Shown here: positions 54,951-63,897 of the stretch, one piece after another
Layout: every line of letters starts with the position of its first letter
Numbering within the stretch: the stretch's first letter is position 1
Assembly (NCBI RefSeq): GCF_001424345.1
Contig: NZ_LMPF01000026.1
Coordinates: forward strand, 192,204 to 256,203
Source: Burkholderia sp. Leaf177
GTDB taxonomy: Bacteria > Pseudomonadota > Gammaproteobacteria > Burkholderiales > Burkholderiaceae
DNA length: 64,000 bases
Reading direction: 5' to 3'
Notes under the pieces: model-generated
Databases searched by the model: none
The model's input: only the letters and a program-made list of their open reading frames with translations
Told to the model about the DNA's origin: nothing
Program-made: the position numbers and the translations under genes

Positions 54951-55132
54951 CTCCGCCAGTCCCCAGTCAATGCCCGATCGCGACGCATCAGGCACGGGGC
55001 CGCATCAAACTTGCCGATATCGGCATACCTCTCGAAGTCACTGCTTGCCGCGCGGTCTGCGAGCGAACCCACGCGTATGATCTGACTCTGAAAGCAGGAA
55101 GACACCAGCCAACAGAGGGAGATAACAGGCAC

Positions 55133-56380
55133 ATGAAGTTCGACACAATCGTGCTGGGCGCGGGCATTGTGGGCGTCTCGATTGCCGTGCATCTGCAAAA
55201 GCGCGGCCGCTCGGTGGCGCTCGTGGACCGCAAGCGGCCCGGCCTGGAGACATCGTTTGGAAATGCCGGACTGTTGCAGCGCGAAGGCGTTTATCCGTAC
55301 GCGCTTCCTCGCGATATCGGCACGTTGATGCACTACGCGCGCAATGATTCAATCGATGTCCATTACCACCGCGAAGCGCTCCCCGCGCTCGCGCCGTTTC
55401 TCTGGGCCTACTGGCGCAACTCCGAGCCTGCAAAACATGCGGCCATTGCGCGGCAATATGCAACGCTCATCGAACATTGCGTGACCGAGCACGAGATCCT
55501 CGCGCGAGATGCAGGCGTCGAATCCCTGCTCAAGCCAACCGGATGGATCAAGGTATTCCACACCCACGCAGCGCAAGACGACGAAGCGCGCGATGCCGAG
55601 CGCTGGCATCGTGAATACGGTGTGCAATACACGCTGCTCGATCCCGCGACGTTGCAACGAACCGAGCCGCATCTGGACCGTTCGCTCGTGGGCGGATTGC
55701 ATTACACGGACGCGGTTTCGGTCAACGATCCGGGCGCGTTGGTGGCGGGTTATGCCGCGTATTTCGAGCGGCTCGGCGGACGTTTTTTCAGCGGCGATGC
55801 AACCACGCTTGCCGAAGATGGCGACGGTTGGCGCGTGACGACGGACGAGGGCGCGGTGAGTGCATCGAATGCGGTGATCGCGTTGGGACCATGGGCAAAA
55901 GACGTGACAAGCGCGCTTGGTTACAGGCTACCGCTCGCGGTCAAGCGCGGTTATCACATGCACTATGCGCCGCAGTCGGGCACGGTCCTGAACCATCCCG
56001 TGCTCGATGTCGACAATGGTTTCCTGCTCGCGCCCATGGCGCGCGGCATTCGCCTGACGACGGGCGTGGAGCTTGCCGACCGCGACGCGCCCAAGACGCC
56101 CGTGCAACTGATGCGCGCCGAACCCGTCGCGCGAACCCTGTTCCCGCTCGGCGAGCGCGTGGACGACGAACCCTGGATGGGCCGTCGTCCGTGCACGTCG
56201 GACATGATGCCGATCATTGGGCCGGCGCCGCGTCACGAGAACATGTGGTTCGCTTTTGGCCACGCGCATCACGGACTCACGCTCGGCGCTGTAACGGGCA
56301 GGTTGATTGCCTCGATGATGACGGGTGAACAACCGTTTATCGATACAACGCCGTTCAGGGCGGAACGTTTCGCGGCTTAA
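55133..56380 (+). CDS. FAD-dependent D-amino acid dehydrogenase-like oxidoreductase (DadA family)
   Basis: 415 residues; IVLGAGIVGVSIAVHLQKRG is the FAD dinucleotide motif at residue 6. ETSFGNAGLL is the DadA-type substrate-domain signature, and GRRPCTSDMMPIIGPAP with GHAHHGLTLGAVTGRLIA closes the FAD site. Such enzymes deaminate D-amino acids to 2-oxo acids and pass electrons to the respiratory chain. The following gene is a phosphatase-family member on the same strand, 77 bp away. Confidence 0.87.
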   Translation: MKFDTIVLGAGIVGVSIAVHLQKRGRSVALVDRKRPGLETSFGNAGLLQREGVYPYALPRDIGTLMHYARNDSIDVHYHREALPALAPFLWAYWRNSEPAKHAAIARQYATLIEHCVTEHEILARDAGVESLLKPTGWIKVFHTHAAQDDEARDAERWHREYGVQYTLLDPATLQRTEPHLDRSLVGGLHYTDAVSVNDPGALVAGYAAYFERLGGRFFSGDATTLAEDGDGWRVTTDEGAVSASNAVIALGPWAKDVTSALGYRLPLAVKRGYHMHYAPQSGTVLNHPVLDVDNGFLLAPMARGIRLTTGVELADRDAPKTPVQLMRAEPVARTLFPLGERVDDEPWMGRRPCTSDMMPIIGPAPRHENMWFAFGHAHHGLTLGAVTGRLIASMMTGEQPFIDTTPFRAERFAA

Positions 56381-56457
56381 AAGCAAATGCGTGCTTGAGG
56401 CCGTAGAATCGTTCGTGCTTGAGCCCAGGCACATCCCTTTCTTTCTAATGGCCGACA

Positions 56458-57054
56458 ATGAACGCAACCGCTAAGAACCGTCCCGAGATCTGGCTGATCC
56501 GTCATGGCGAAACAGAATGGAGCAAGTCGGGCCAGCACACTGGCCGCACCGACATTCCGCTCACCGATCACGGCCGCGAGCAGGCGCGGGCGCTTCGGCC
56601 GGTGCTCGCCGCGCAGACCTTCGATCTCGTGTTGCACAGTCCGATGAGCCGTGCACGCGATACCTGCGAAGAAGCCGGTCTGATCGCGCATGCTGAAGAA
56701 GAGCCGCGCTTGAGCGAATGGAACTACGGCATTTACGAAGGCCGCAAGACCGTGGATATCCAGGCAGACGAACCGGGCTGGTCCGTGTGGACATCGCCTA
56801 TTGCGCAGGGCGAAAGCCTTCAGGATATCCAGGCGCGCGCGAAGTCCTTGATCGAACGTTTGCTTGGCGAGAGCGGCCGGATCGCGCTCTTTTCCCACGC
56901 GCATTTTTTACGTGTGCTCGGCGCCTGCTGGATGGCGGATTCGGCCGCGCTCGGCGCGCATTTGCTACTCGATACCGCGTCCGTCAGCGTGCTCGGTTTC
57001 GATCGTGAATCGCGTGCGCTCAAGCAGTGGAACGTCACGCATCGACCGGCCTAG
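56458..57054 (+). CDS. Histidine phosphatase family protein (phosphoglycerate mutase-like)
   Basis: 198 residues. Catalytic LIRHGETEWS near residue 14 gives the phospho-His; second Arg in SPMSRARDTCEEAG; second His in ALFSHAHFLRVLG. Length and motifs are those of broad histidine phosphatases (CobC/PhoE-like, not glycolytic mutase). Substrate unknown. Its TAG overlaps the stop of the convergent SDR gene. Confidence 0.87.
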   Translation: MNATAKNRPEIWLIRHGETEWSKSGQHTGRTDIPLTDHGREQARALRPVLAAQTFDLVLHSPMSRARDTCEEAGLIAHAEEEPRLSEWNYGIYEGRKTVDIQADEPGWSVWTSPIAQGESLQDIQARAKSLIERLLGESGRIALFSHAHFLRVLGACWMADSAALGAHLLLDTASVSVLGFDRESRALKQWNVTHRPA

Positions 57055-57734
57055 AACAGGTCCTCGTGACGGCAATTCACGAGGATCTCCGCCACGCTCG
57101 CGGTGTTCGGCATTTCGATCGTGTTGGCAATGATCATCGCCAGGTCTTCGGGTTGCGTCATTGCTTGCGGTTCGAGATCGGCTATTCCGGCAGCCATGTC
57201 CGTATTCACGAAGCCGGGGCAGATTGCGGTCGCGCGAATGCCGTCGTCCCAACCGGCGCGGCGCACTGCATGATTCAGCGCGATCACGGCGTGCTTCGAC
57301 ATCTGGTAACCCGCGTTCAGGTTCTTCACGCGTTTTCCAGACAATGAGGCGATCTGCACCACGCGTGCGTTGCCGGGTTTTCGTAGATGCGGCAACGCCG
57401 CCTGGATCAATCGGAACGGCGCCTTGACGTTGATGTCGAGCGTTTCTTCCAGCATTTCGTCGGTGCCGTCTTCCAGCGTGATATGCGTGCAGATTCCGGC
57501 ATTGCTGATCAGAACGTCGAGTTGTCCGAAGTGTTCAATGCTCGCATCCACCCAGCGGCGAGCGCTTTGTGGATCGCGCGCTTCGTAGGGAAACGTGAAT
57601 GCATCGAATGGAAATTTCGCCGATGACGGGTCCCGCATTCCCAGCGACAACCGATACCCGCGCTTATGCAACTCCGTCGCAACCGCGAGCCCGATTCCGC
57701 GGTTCGCGCCTGAGATCATCGCCACTTTATTCAT
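57051..57734 (-). CDS. Short-chain dehydrogenase/reductase
   Basis: 227 residues. MISGANRGIGLAVA is the cofactor motif; SNAGI at ~80; catalytic QIASLSG and YQMSK (Tyr-x3-Lys); PGFVNTDM afterwards. Last gene of a five-gene minus-strand operon with two FAD oxidoreductases and an ABC permease/binding protein (12 bp after the previous stop). It may reduce an aldehyde or ketone product of those oxidases; this is inference from position. Confidence 0.85.
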   Translation of the reverse strand: MNKVAMISGANRGIGLAVATELHKRGYRLSLGMRDPSSAKFPFDAFTFPYEARDPQSARRWVDASIEHFGQLDVLISNAGICTHITLEDGTDEMLEETLDINVKAPFRLIQAALPHLRKPGNARVVQIASLSGKRVKNLNAGYQMSKHAVIALNHAVRRAGWDDGIRATAICPGFVNTDMAAGIADLEPQAMTQPEDLAMIIANTIEMPNTASVAEILVNCRHEDLF

Positions 57735-57746
57735 TGCCGTCGTCCC

Positions 57747-59087
57747 TTAGAAACCTGCATCGATCACGATCTTCGTACCGTCGCTGAAGCGGTTCAGCCG
57801 GAACATGTGCGGATCCACGAGCGGTTTATCATTGGTCATGAGATCCGCCATCAACTTGCCCGCCGCCGGGCCGATGCCGAATCCATGCCCCGAAAACCCC
57901 GTGCCTATGAACAACCCGGGCACGCTCTGCACGCCGGAGATGACCGGAATTGCATCGGGTGTAACGTCCATCAAACCCGCCCAGCGCTGCGCAATACGCG
58001 CGCCGCTCATATGCGGAAAGACTTTCACGAACTCGCGCAAACCGGCGTCGGTGTATTGGGAAATCGGCTCGGGATCGAGCGTGCGGACGTCTTCGAATGC
58101 GGTGCGTTTATCGAGCGCCCATTTGCGCGGCCGGCGAAGTTCCTCGAAGAAACGCTCGCCCACGCCAATGCGCAATGCACCCAGCTGACTCTTGAGCGCA
58201 GGAATATATTTGGGAAAGAGACGAAAGCTGTCAGGCGTGATATCCGTATATGTGCGAAAACCAAAAGCGATCGTGTAGCCGCCGTCCGCGCGTTTGCGGA
58301 ACGCGAACTCCTTGTTGCTTGCGCTCACGGCCGGACCGCCTTCAATGGGCGCCGTGCGCAGAACCGACGCCTTGACCATCAACTGAGGCACATCGATACC
58401 CAGATTGCCGCAGAACAATCGCGACCACGCGCCGCCCGCGACGACCACGCTCTTGCACCGGATCGTGCCGAGTTCGGTCACAACGGCGCTCACGCGTCCC
58501 GCGCTGGTTTCAATCCCACGCACGGCGCACGGCGTCAGGATTTTCACGCCGCGCTTGCGCAATGCATTCGCAATCGCAGGCGCGGCTTTTTGCGGCTCGG
58601 CGCGGCCATCGCCCGCCGTATATAAACCGCCCTTGAACGAACGCGATGCACCCGGCAACAGATTCGCCACTGCTTTCGCGTCGATCTCTCGCGTGTCGAA
58701 TGCGTCCTTGCCGACGAGCGCCTGCGCTTTCTCGAGCCATACCTGATGCTCTTGCATCTTCGCGTCGTCGTTGGCCATGTACAGGATGCCGCATTGCTTG
58801 AAACCGGTATCGATGCCAAGCGTTTCGTCGAGCTTGCGCCACAGCTTCAGGCTTTCGATGCTGAGCTCGAACTCGCGCATGTCGCGATGCGTGACACGCA
58901 CCCAGCCCCAGTTGCGGCTCGACTGTTCGCCGGCAATGTGCCCCTTTTCGCATACCGCCACGCGCAGGCCTTTTTCGCTGAGATAAAGCGCCGTGCTCAC
59001 GCCGATGATTCCGCCGCCGATTACGACGACGTCCACTTCGGTGGGCAAGGTGGTGTCGTCGGCAACGGTCTCGACTTGTGGTCCCAT
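57747..59087 (-). CDS. FAD-dependent amine/amino acid oxidoreductase (DAO family)
   Basis: 446 residues. VVVIGGGIIGVSTALYLSEKG is the FAD motif near residue 19; SSRNWGWVRVTHRD replaces the SARNGG-type loop of sarcosine/glycine oxidases. GTGFSGHGFGIGPAAGKL closes the FAD site near the C-terminus. DAO-family enzymes oxidise the C-N bond of amino acids, opines or N-methylated amines. The gene sits downstream of the ABC permease gene (34 bp) in the minus-strand operon. Confidence 0.87.
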   Translation of the reverse strand: MGPQVETVADDTTLPTEVDVVVIGGGIIGVSTALYLSEKGLRVAVCEKGHIAGEQSSRNWGWVRVTHRDMREFELSIESLKLWRKLDETLGIDTGFKQCGILYMANDDAKMQEHQVWLEKAQALVGKDAFDTREIDAKAVANLLPGASRSFKGGLYTAGDGRAEPQKAAPAIANALRKRGVKILTPCAVRGIETSAGRVSAVVTELGTIRCKSVVVAGGAWSRLFCGNLGIDVPQLMVKASVLRTAPIEGGPAVSASNKEFAFRKRADGGYTIAFGFRTYTDITPDSFRLFPKYIPALKSQLGALRIGVGERFFEELRRPRKWALDKRTAFEDVRTLDPEPISQYTDAGLREFVKVFPHMSGARIAQRWAGLMDVTPDAIPVISGVQSVPGLFIGTGFSGHGFGIGPAAGKLMADLMTNDKPLVDPHMFRLNRFSDGTKIVIDAGF

Positions 59088-59121
59088 AAGGTGTTCTTTC
59101 CCCGCGTGGTTACGAAATTAG

Positions 59122-59910
59122 TTAGTTATGCTGTCCGGTCATGCTGGTGCGCGCGGCTGCTGCCTGACGCTTAAGCTGCTTGCGCGTGGTTGCGCTTGCG
59201 CCGCCCGCCCGCGGATTCGAATGCCGATTGGTCCATCGGTCAATATGATTGATCGCGTGCGTGAGCGGCACGGTAATCAGCAAATACACCAGTCCTGCGG
59301 CCACGAGCGGCGACAGGTTCGCGGTGTTCACAGACGTGTTCTGACCAATGGTGAAAAGATCGCGTTGCGAGGTCAGCAAGCCGAGGAAATAGACCAGGCT
59401 CGAGTCCTTCACAATGGAGATGAACTGGTTGGCCAGCGCCGGCAAGATGCGCCGAATCCCTTGTGGCACGATCACGTGACGCATGGCGGTCCAGTAATTC
59501 ATGCCGAGCGCCTGACAGGCGGAGAGCTGACCTTTGCCCACGCTCTGAATTCCTGAACGAAAAATCTCGGCTATATACGCCGATGAAATCAGCCCCAGCG
59601 CCACGATTGCAAGCGGATACGGATTCGGCCCGAAGATAGCAAGGCCGACGGGCGCAAGACCTTGTCCGACCAGCAGGATCACCAGCGCCGCCGGCAAGCC
59701 GCGGAACACATCCACGAAGATTCGCGCCGGCACTTCGAGCCATCGCATATTTGAAACGGCCATCAGCGCCAGCACCATGCCCGCGATGATTCCGAGCATG
59801 GTTGAGAACAGCGAGAGCACCAGCGTATTCACAAGCCCGGTTTCAAGCAGCGCAGGCAGCGATCCCGTAAGCAACTGCCAGTCGAGGAAGTTCTGCAGGA
59901 ATGCATTCAT
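59122..59910 (-). CDS. ABC transporter permease for polar amino acids or opines
   Basis: 262 residues with about five helices. FHA-type inner-membrane motif is readable: SACQALGMNYWTAMRHVIVPQGIRRILPAL is the EAA loop that contacts the ATPase. It lies 32 bp after the binding-protein gene. No ATPase gene is found in the operon or window, so a shared or distant ATPase would be needed. The Gly/Arg-rich C-terminal tail is longer than usual. Confidence 0.88.
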   Translation of the reverse strand: MNAFLQNFLDWQLLTGSLPALLETGLVNTLVLSLFSTMLGIIAGMVLALMAVSNMRWLEVPARIFVDVFRGLPAALVILLVGQGLAPVGLAIFGPNPYPLAIVALGLISSAYIAEIFRSGIQSVGKGQLSACQALGMNYWTAMRHVIVPQGIRRILPALANQFISIVKDSSLVYFLGLLTSQRDLFTIGQNTSVNTANLSPLVAAGLVYLLITVPLTHAINHIDRWTNRHSNPRAGGASATTRKQLKRQAAAARTSMTGQHN

Positions 59911-59942
59911 GGCGCTCTCCGGAAAAAGGCGGGCTTGAAGAA

Positions 59943-60761
59943 TCAGCTACCGGTTTTCATCGCGTACGGCGGCAGGCTTTCTGGTTTCGGATAACCCGGA
60001 TGGAACTGCGTATAAAGCTTCAGCCACGTGCCGTCTGCAACCAGATCGTTGAGGGTTTTATTGACCGCGGCTTCGAGCTTGGCGTTACCCTTGTGCATCG
60101 GGAAACCGGCCGGAAGATTGACGGCGGAGATGTCCAGCCGGTCTTCGATTTTCAAAGCCGGATACTTTTCCTGCAGGCCGTCGACGAGGGATTTATCGAT
60201 GAAATATCCGTCGATGTACTTCGAGCGCATCGAAAGAAATCCTGCATTTACGTTCGGGAAACGCACGATCTGCGCGCCCGGCAAATAGCTGTCCGAATAC
60301 GTGTCCTCGATCGTTCCCTGCACCACGCCAATGCGTTTGCCCTTGACCGATGCCTTGTCGCTCGTGATCGAGCTGCCCGGTAACGCGGCGACGCTGAGCA
60401 AACCGGTGAGATAACCTTCGGAGAAATCGACCATCTTCAGGCGGTCTGTCGTTATGGATATGGAGCCGGCTGCAAGATCGATCTGCTGGTTCGTTACGCT
60501 TGGCAACAGGCCGCTGAAATCCTGTGCGCGGAAGTCGACACTCAAGCCCAGCTTCGCGCCGATGGCACGCAATAGTTCCACGTCGAAGCCCGTCATCTTG
60601 CCGTTGTCGATGTAGGAATACGGCTTGTTGTTCGCATCCACGCCGGCCATCAGTTTGCCCGGCGCGAGCGTGCCGAGGTCATCGGCATGAGCGCTCGTTG
60701 CGGTCATCAACGAAAGAGGCACGACGATCGAGAGAAGGCTGAATAAGTGTCGAAACCGCAT
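59943..60761 (-). CDS. ABC transporter periplasmic binding protein (family 3)
   Basis: 272 residues. Signal peptide ends SAHA. The mature protein has PYSYIDNGKMTGFDVELLRAIGAKLGLSVDF and RLKMVDFSEGYLTG, the typical amino-acid-binding pattern. It captures the substrate for the permease encoded next. The flanking oxidases suggest an amine, opine or basic amino acid. Confidence 0.88.
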   Translation of the reverse strand: MRFRHLFSLLSIVVPLSLMTATSAHADDLGTLAPGKLMAGVDANNKPYSYIDNGKMTGFDVELLRAIGAKLGLSVDFRAQDFSGLLPSVTNQQIDLAAGSISITTDRLKMVDFSEGYLTGLLSVAALPGSSITSDKASVKGKRIGVVQGTIEDTYSDSYLPGAQIVRFPNVNAGFLSMRSKYIDGYFIDKSLVDGLQEKYPALKIEDRLDISAVNLPAGFPMHKGNAKLEAAVNKTLNDLVADGTWLKLYTQFHPGYPKPESLPPYAMKTGS

Positions 60762-60818
60762 GTTGGTCGCTCCGGGAAGAACTGCAATGGATAAGGATAA
60801 AGCCTCAAAAAGCGTGTG

Positions 60819-62177
60819 TCAGGACAATGCGCCGCGCACGCGGCCGTTCCAGCAATCATCGAGTTGATAAAGCGCCGCGCCGACCGGCACGCTCAACGTA
60901 CTCGCGATTCCGGCGGGACTCAGCGGAAACGGTCCTTCGCCGAAAGCGCCGGGCGCGGCTTCGAGGCCGAGCAGGGACTTCGCGATGCGCTGCCCGAGAT
61001 ACGACATGAGCGCGACGCCATTGCCATTGCAGCCAAGCGCGTAATGCACGCCGTCACGCTGGCCGATGTGCGCGAGCTTGTCGCCTGTCATGGCCACATA
61101 ACCTTTCCATGCGTGCGTGATGCGCACGTCGCGCAATGCGGGCCACAGTTCGATCATTTTCGCGCGCAAGATCCGGGCGGCTTCACGTTCGCCGACTTCT
61201 CTGAACGATGGCCGCGAGCCGAATAACATGCGGGTTCCATCGGGCGATGGCCGCGTATAAAACAGGTTGCGCTTCGAGTCGCTGATCATTCGGCGTCCGG
61301 GATTCAACACGTCCATGAGCCCGGGCGGCAGCGGTTCCGTTGCAATCTGATAACTTGCGACCGGCAGCACGCGTCGAGCAAAAAACGGCGTCAGGCGGCC
61401 TGTATAACCGTTGGTCGCGACCAGCACGCGACCTGCGTTTATCTTGCCGCGCGCCGTATGCACGATGAACCGCGTACCTGTCGGGCCGATACCTTCGATA
61501 CCTTCGATACGTTCAATACGTTCGATCCGTTCGACCGCCGCATGCGAGTGCAATGTCGCGCCGCGCCGCCGCGCAAGATCACGCAACGCGCGATGGTATC
61601 GGGCCGTATGCAGGCCGCCGTATTCATCGACGAGAATGCCGCCGTAGTAATAATCCGATCCCACTACCGCGCGCTGTTCCGCGCGCGTCACCACGTGCAC
61701 GGTCACGCCGGTCTTGTCGCGCAAAAGCTCGCCTTGTTTGCGCAGCCGCTCGAAATGGCCGGGCGTGAATGCACCGAAAAAACGGCCGGTGATCTGCAGG
61801 CCGGCATCGAGCGATTCAGTCTCGATCAGCTGTTTCAGATAATCGAAGCTCGCGTTGGATTCGGCCATCAACCGGCCAAGCCGTTCCGCCGATACCCCGC
61901 GGATCGCATTCGTGAGCGCGAGCTTCTGTCCGCTCGACACCATGCCGCCACTGCGCGTGCTGCCGCCCGCGCCGAGTTCGGCCGCGTCCAGAACCGCGAC
62001 CGTCGCGCCGTGTTGCGCCGCTTCCGCCGCCGCCGATAATCCGCAATATCCGCTGCCGACGATCAGCACATCCACGTTCGCGGGAAGCGCCGTGCGCGAT
62101 GTCTCGGGCGGCGCCTCGTCCCACCAATAAGGCGCGACGCGGAAATCATCGTGGAATAGCAGTGAGTCGGCTCGCAT
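60819..62177 (-). CDS. FAD-dependent oxidoreductase (OrdL/PuuB-like)
   Basis: 452 residues. N-terminal SLLFHDDFRVAPYWWDEAPP precedes the FAD motif LIVGSGYCGLSAAAEAAQHG, an order typical of PuuB/OrdL gamma-glutamylputrescine oxidase-like enzymes. GYVAMTGDKLAHIG and GCNGNGVALMSYLG are the substrate/FAD C-terminal blocks. First gene of the minus-strand operon, divergent from the LysR gene at 62323. A 9-bp tandem repeat puts an ERIERIERIEGIEG segment in the middle. Confidence 0.87.
   Translation of the reverse strand: MRADSLLFHDDFRVAPYWWDEAPPETSRTALPANVDVLIVGSGYCGLSAAAEAAQHGATVAVLDAAELGAGGSTRSGGMVSSGQKLALTNAIRGVSAERLGRLMAESNASFDYLKQLIETESLDAGLQITGRFFGAFTPGHFERLRKQGELLRDKTGVTVHVVTRAEQRAVVGSDYYYGGILVDEYGGLHTARYHRALRDLARRRGATLHSHAAVERIERIERIEGIEGIGPTGTRFIVHTARGKINAGRVLVATNGYTGRLTPFFARRVLPVASYQIATEPLPPGLMDVLNPGRRMISDSKRNLFYTRPSPDGTRMLFGSRPSFREVGEREAARILRAKMIELWPALRDVRITHAWKGYVAMTGDKLAHIGQRDGVHYALGCNGNGVALMSYLGQRIAKSLLGLEAAPGAFGEGPFPLSPAGIASTLSVPVGAALYQLDDCWNGRVRGALS
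61488..61532 (-). repeat. Five tandem 9-bp repeats in the OrdL-like gene
   Basis: Units GATACCTTC, GATACCTTC, GATACGTTC, AATACGTTC and GATCCGTTC run without gaps from 61488 to 61532. On the minus strand they encode an Ile-Glu-Arg/Gly repeat. The frame is kept, so copy number could vary without breaking the gene. Confidence 0.85.
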
Positions 62178-62322
62178 GGATCTGGTTTGCGTTGTCTGGC
62201 TTTACGTGTTTTTAGTCTAGGAGCGCTTTCGCTATCCGGTCAAATACGGCCAAAAACGGCTTCCATTCATTTTTGATATGGCAAGCTTGAAGGTCGCCAC
62301 GTGAAAAGCTCCGGGGAAATCC

Positions 62323-63231
62323 ATGAACCAACGGCAAATCGAGGCCTTCAGGCTCGTCATGTTGCGTGGATCGATGACCGCCGCCGCCGAGGAACTCGGC
62401 ACGTCGCAGCCCAGCATCAGCCGGTTGATATCGGAACTGGAGGCATCGACTGGCCTTGCGCTTTTCACGCGCAACGGCGGGCGCATTCAGGCGACCGATG
62501 CAGGCAGCGCGTTTTATCGAGAGGTGGACCGGAGTTTTGTCGGCATCGAAAAGCTCGCGCATTCCGCGCGCGAAATCCGGCAGTTCGGCAGCGGCCGTTT
62601 GCGGCTGGTCGCGGCGCCGGTGGTCGCGTTATCGTTCGTACCGCTCGTGATCGAGCGTTTTCTGGCGGCGTATCCGCGCATTGCGATATCGCTGGAAATG
62701 CGCAGCGAAGGCACGATCCAGCGATGGGCGTCATCGGGATATTGCGACGTGGGTTTCGGGACCATCACGCCCGACGCGTTTGGTGTCACGAGCGCGGAGT
62801 TGTACCGGCTGCCGGGCGTCTGCGCGTTGCCTGCAAACCATCCGCTTGCCACGCGCGAGCGCATTCACGCACGCGACCTTAAAGATCAGAGTCTGATCCT
62901 GCCGTCTTATGCCGATGGCACCCGTTCATCGCTCGATCGCGCATTGCGGCAAGCCGGCGTGAACCAGGTGCCGACCATCGAGACGCCTTACGGCGCGACC
63001 ATTTGCGCAATGGTTGCGCGCGGTCTGGGCGTGGGCGTGGTGAACCCGCTCGCCACGTTCGACGCGAATCCCGCACGCATCGAGTTCCGGCCTTTCTCGC
63101 CCGACGTGATGTTTCGCGGCTTCACCGTCTGTCCGCAATTGCAGCATCCGAACCCGCTAGTAAGCACGTTCCTCGAACTCACTCGCGAGACGATGGCGAT
63201 TGAAGCCTTGCGTTTGCGGCAGCTTGGATAA
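62323..63231 (+). CDS. LysR-family regulator (OccR/NocR-like)
   Basis: 302 residues. HTH: MNQRQIEAFRLVMLRGSMTAAAEELGTSQPSISRLISELEASTGLALF. Effector domain from ~95 (RLRLVAAPVVALSFVPLVIERF). The pattern is that of regulators of opine and amino acid catabolism. Divergent from the oxidase/ABC operon with 145 bp between starts, so it is the probable activator of that operon. Confidence 0.88.
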   Translation: MNQRQIEAFRLVMLRGSMTAAAEELGTSQPSISRLISELEASTGLALFTRNGGRIQATDAGSAFYREVDRSFVGIEKLAHSAREIRQFGSGRLRLVAAPVVALSFVPLVIERFLAAYPRIAISLEMRSEGTIQRWASSGYCDVGFGTITPDAFGVTSAELYRLPGVCALPANHPLATRERIHARDLKDQSLILPSYADGTRSSLDRALRQAGVNQVPTIETPYGATICAMVARGLGVGVVNPLATFDANPARIEFRPFSPDVMFRGFTVCPQLQHPNPLVSTFLELTRETMAIEALRLRQLG

Positions 63232-63234
63232 TGC

Positions 63235-63897
63235 TCAAGTAGGCGCGCCAGTCTGTTTTTTCGGATCCGCTTTCATGAACGCCGGATGTTGATCGCAGAC
63301 GCTCATGATCCTGTCGATGGTCGGAATATCCGGCACGGTGATCTTGAACACGCGCGTGATGGCAACAATACTCGCGAGGCAAATATCGGCCATGGTGGGT
63401 TGATCGCCATGACAATAAACGCCGGTTTCCGATGAACCCGCAAGACGCTCCTCGATTGCGGTGAGACCGGTGCTCAGCCACTTGATTTGCCACGCGCGCC
63501 ACGCTGCGTCGTCGAAACCGCCGGTTGTCTGCAGATACTTTTTCACGCGCGGCACGACCATGGGATGCGTGTCGGCGGCGCACATCGATGCAATCGAACG
63601 CACGCGCGCCCGTGCATACACGTCGCTCGGCAACAAAGGCGGCGAGGGCTGAAGTTCATCGAGGAATTCGAGGATTGCAAGCGACTGCGTAAGCGGTTCG
63701 TGTCCCTCTTGCACGAGTGCGGGAATCGATCCGAGCGGACTGATCTTCAGGAATTCATCGCTGCGTTGTTCGCCGGCATCGAGATTAATGTTCTGCTCAT
63801 GCGCGCTCAAGCCTTTCAGATTGAGTGCGACGCGTACGCGAAATGCGGCGGACGAACGCCAGAATGCATAGAGTTCGAATTGTGCTTGCTCGGCCAT
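63235..63897 (-). CDS. maiA: Glutathione S-transferase, maleylacetoacetate isomerase type (zeta class)
   Basis: 220 residues. YAFWRSSAAFRVRVALNLKGL carries the zeta-class SSxxxRVR active-site motif (here SSAAFRVRVAL) with the catalytic Ser. QSLAILEFLDE is the glutathione site; the C-terminal domain has PTMADICLASIVA. MaiA isomerises maleylacetoacetate in tyrosine breakdown, or handles maleylpyruvate. No homogentisate genes are in view, so the substrate is uncertain. Converges on the LysR gene with 3 bp between stops. Confidence 0.85.
   Translation of the reverse strand: MAEQAQFELYAFWRSSAAFRVRVALNLKGLSAHEQNINLDAGEQRSDEFLKISPLGSIPALVQEGHEPLTQSLAILEFLDELQPSPPLLPSDVYARARVRSIASMCAADTHPMVVPRVKKYLQTTGGFDDAAWRAWQIKWLSTGLTAIEERLAGSSETGVYCHGDQPTMADICLASIVAITRVFKITVPDIPTIDRIMSVCDQHPAFMKADPKKQTGAPT

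Larger units (their letters stand above)
54716..55132. other. Intergenic region with hairpin and SDR remnant
   Basis: After the NmrA gene it holds a hairpin (54726-54752), a piece of an SDR gene (54799-54950) and then ~180 bp with no recognisable product before the DadA-like gene at 55133. Confidence 0.6.
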
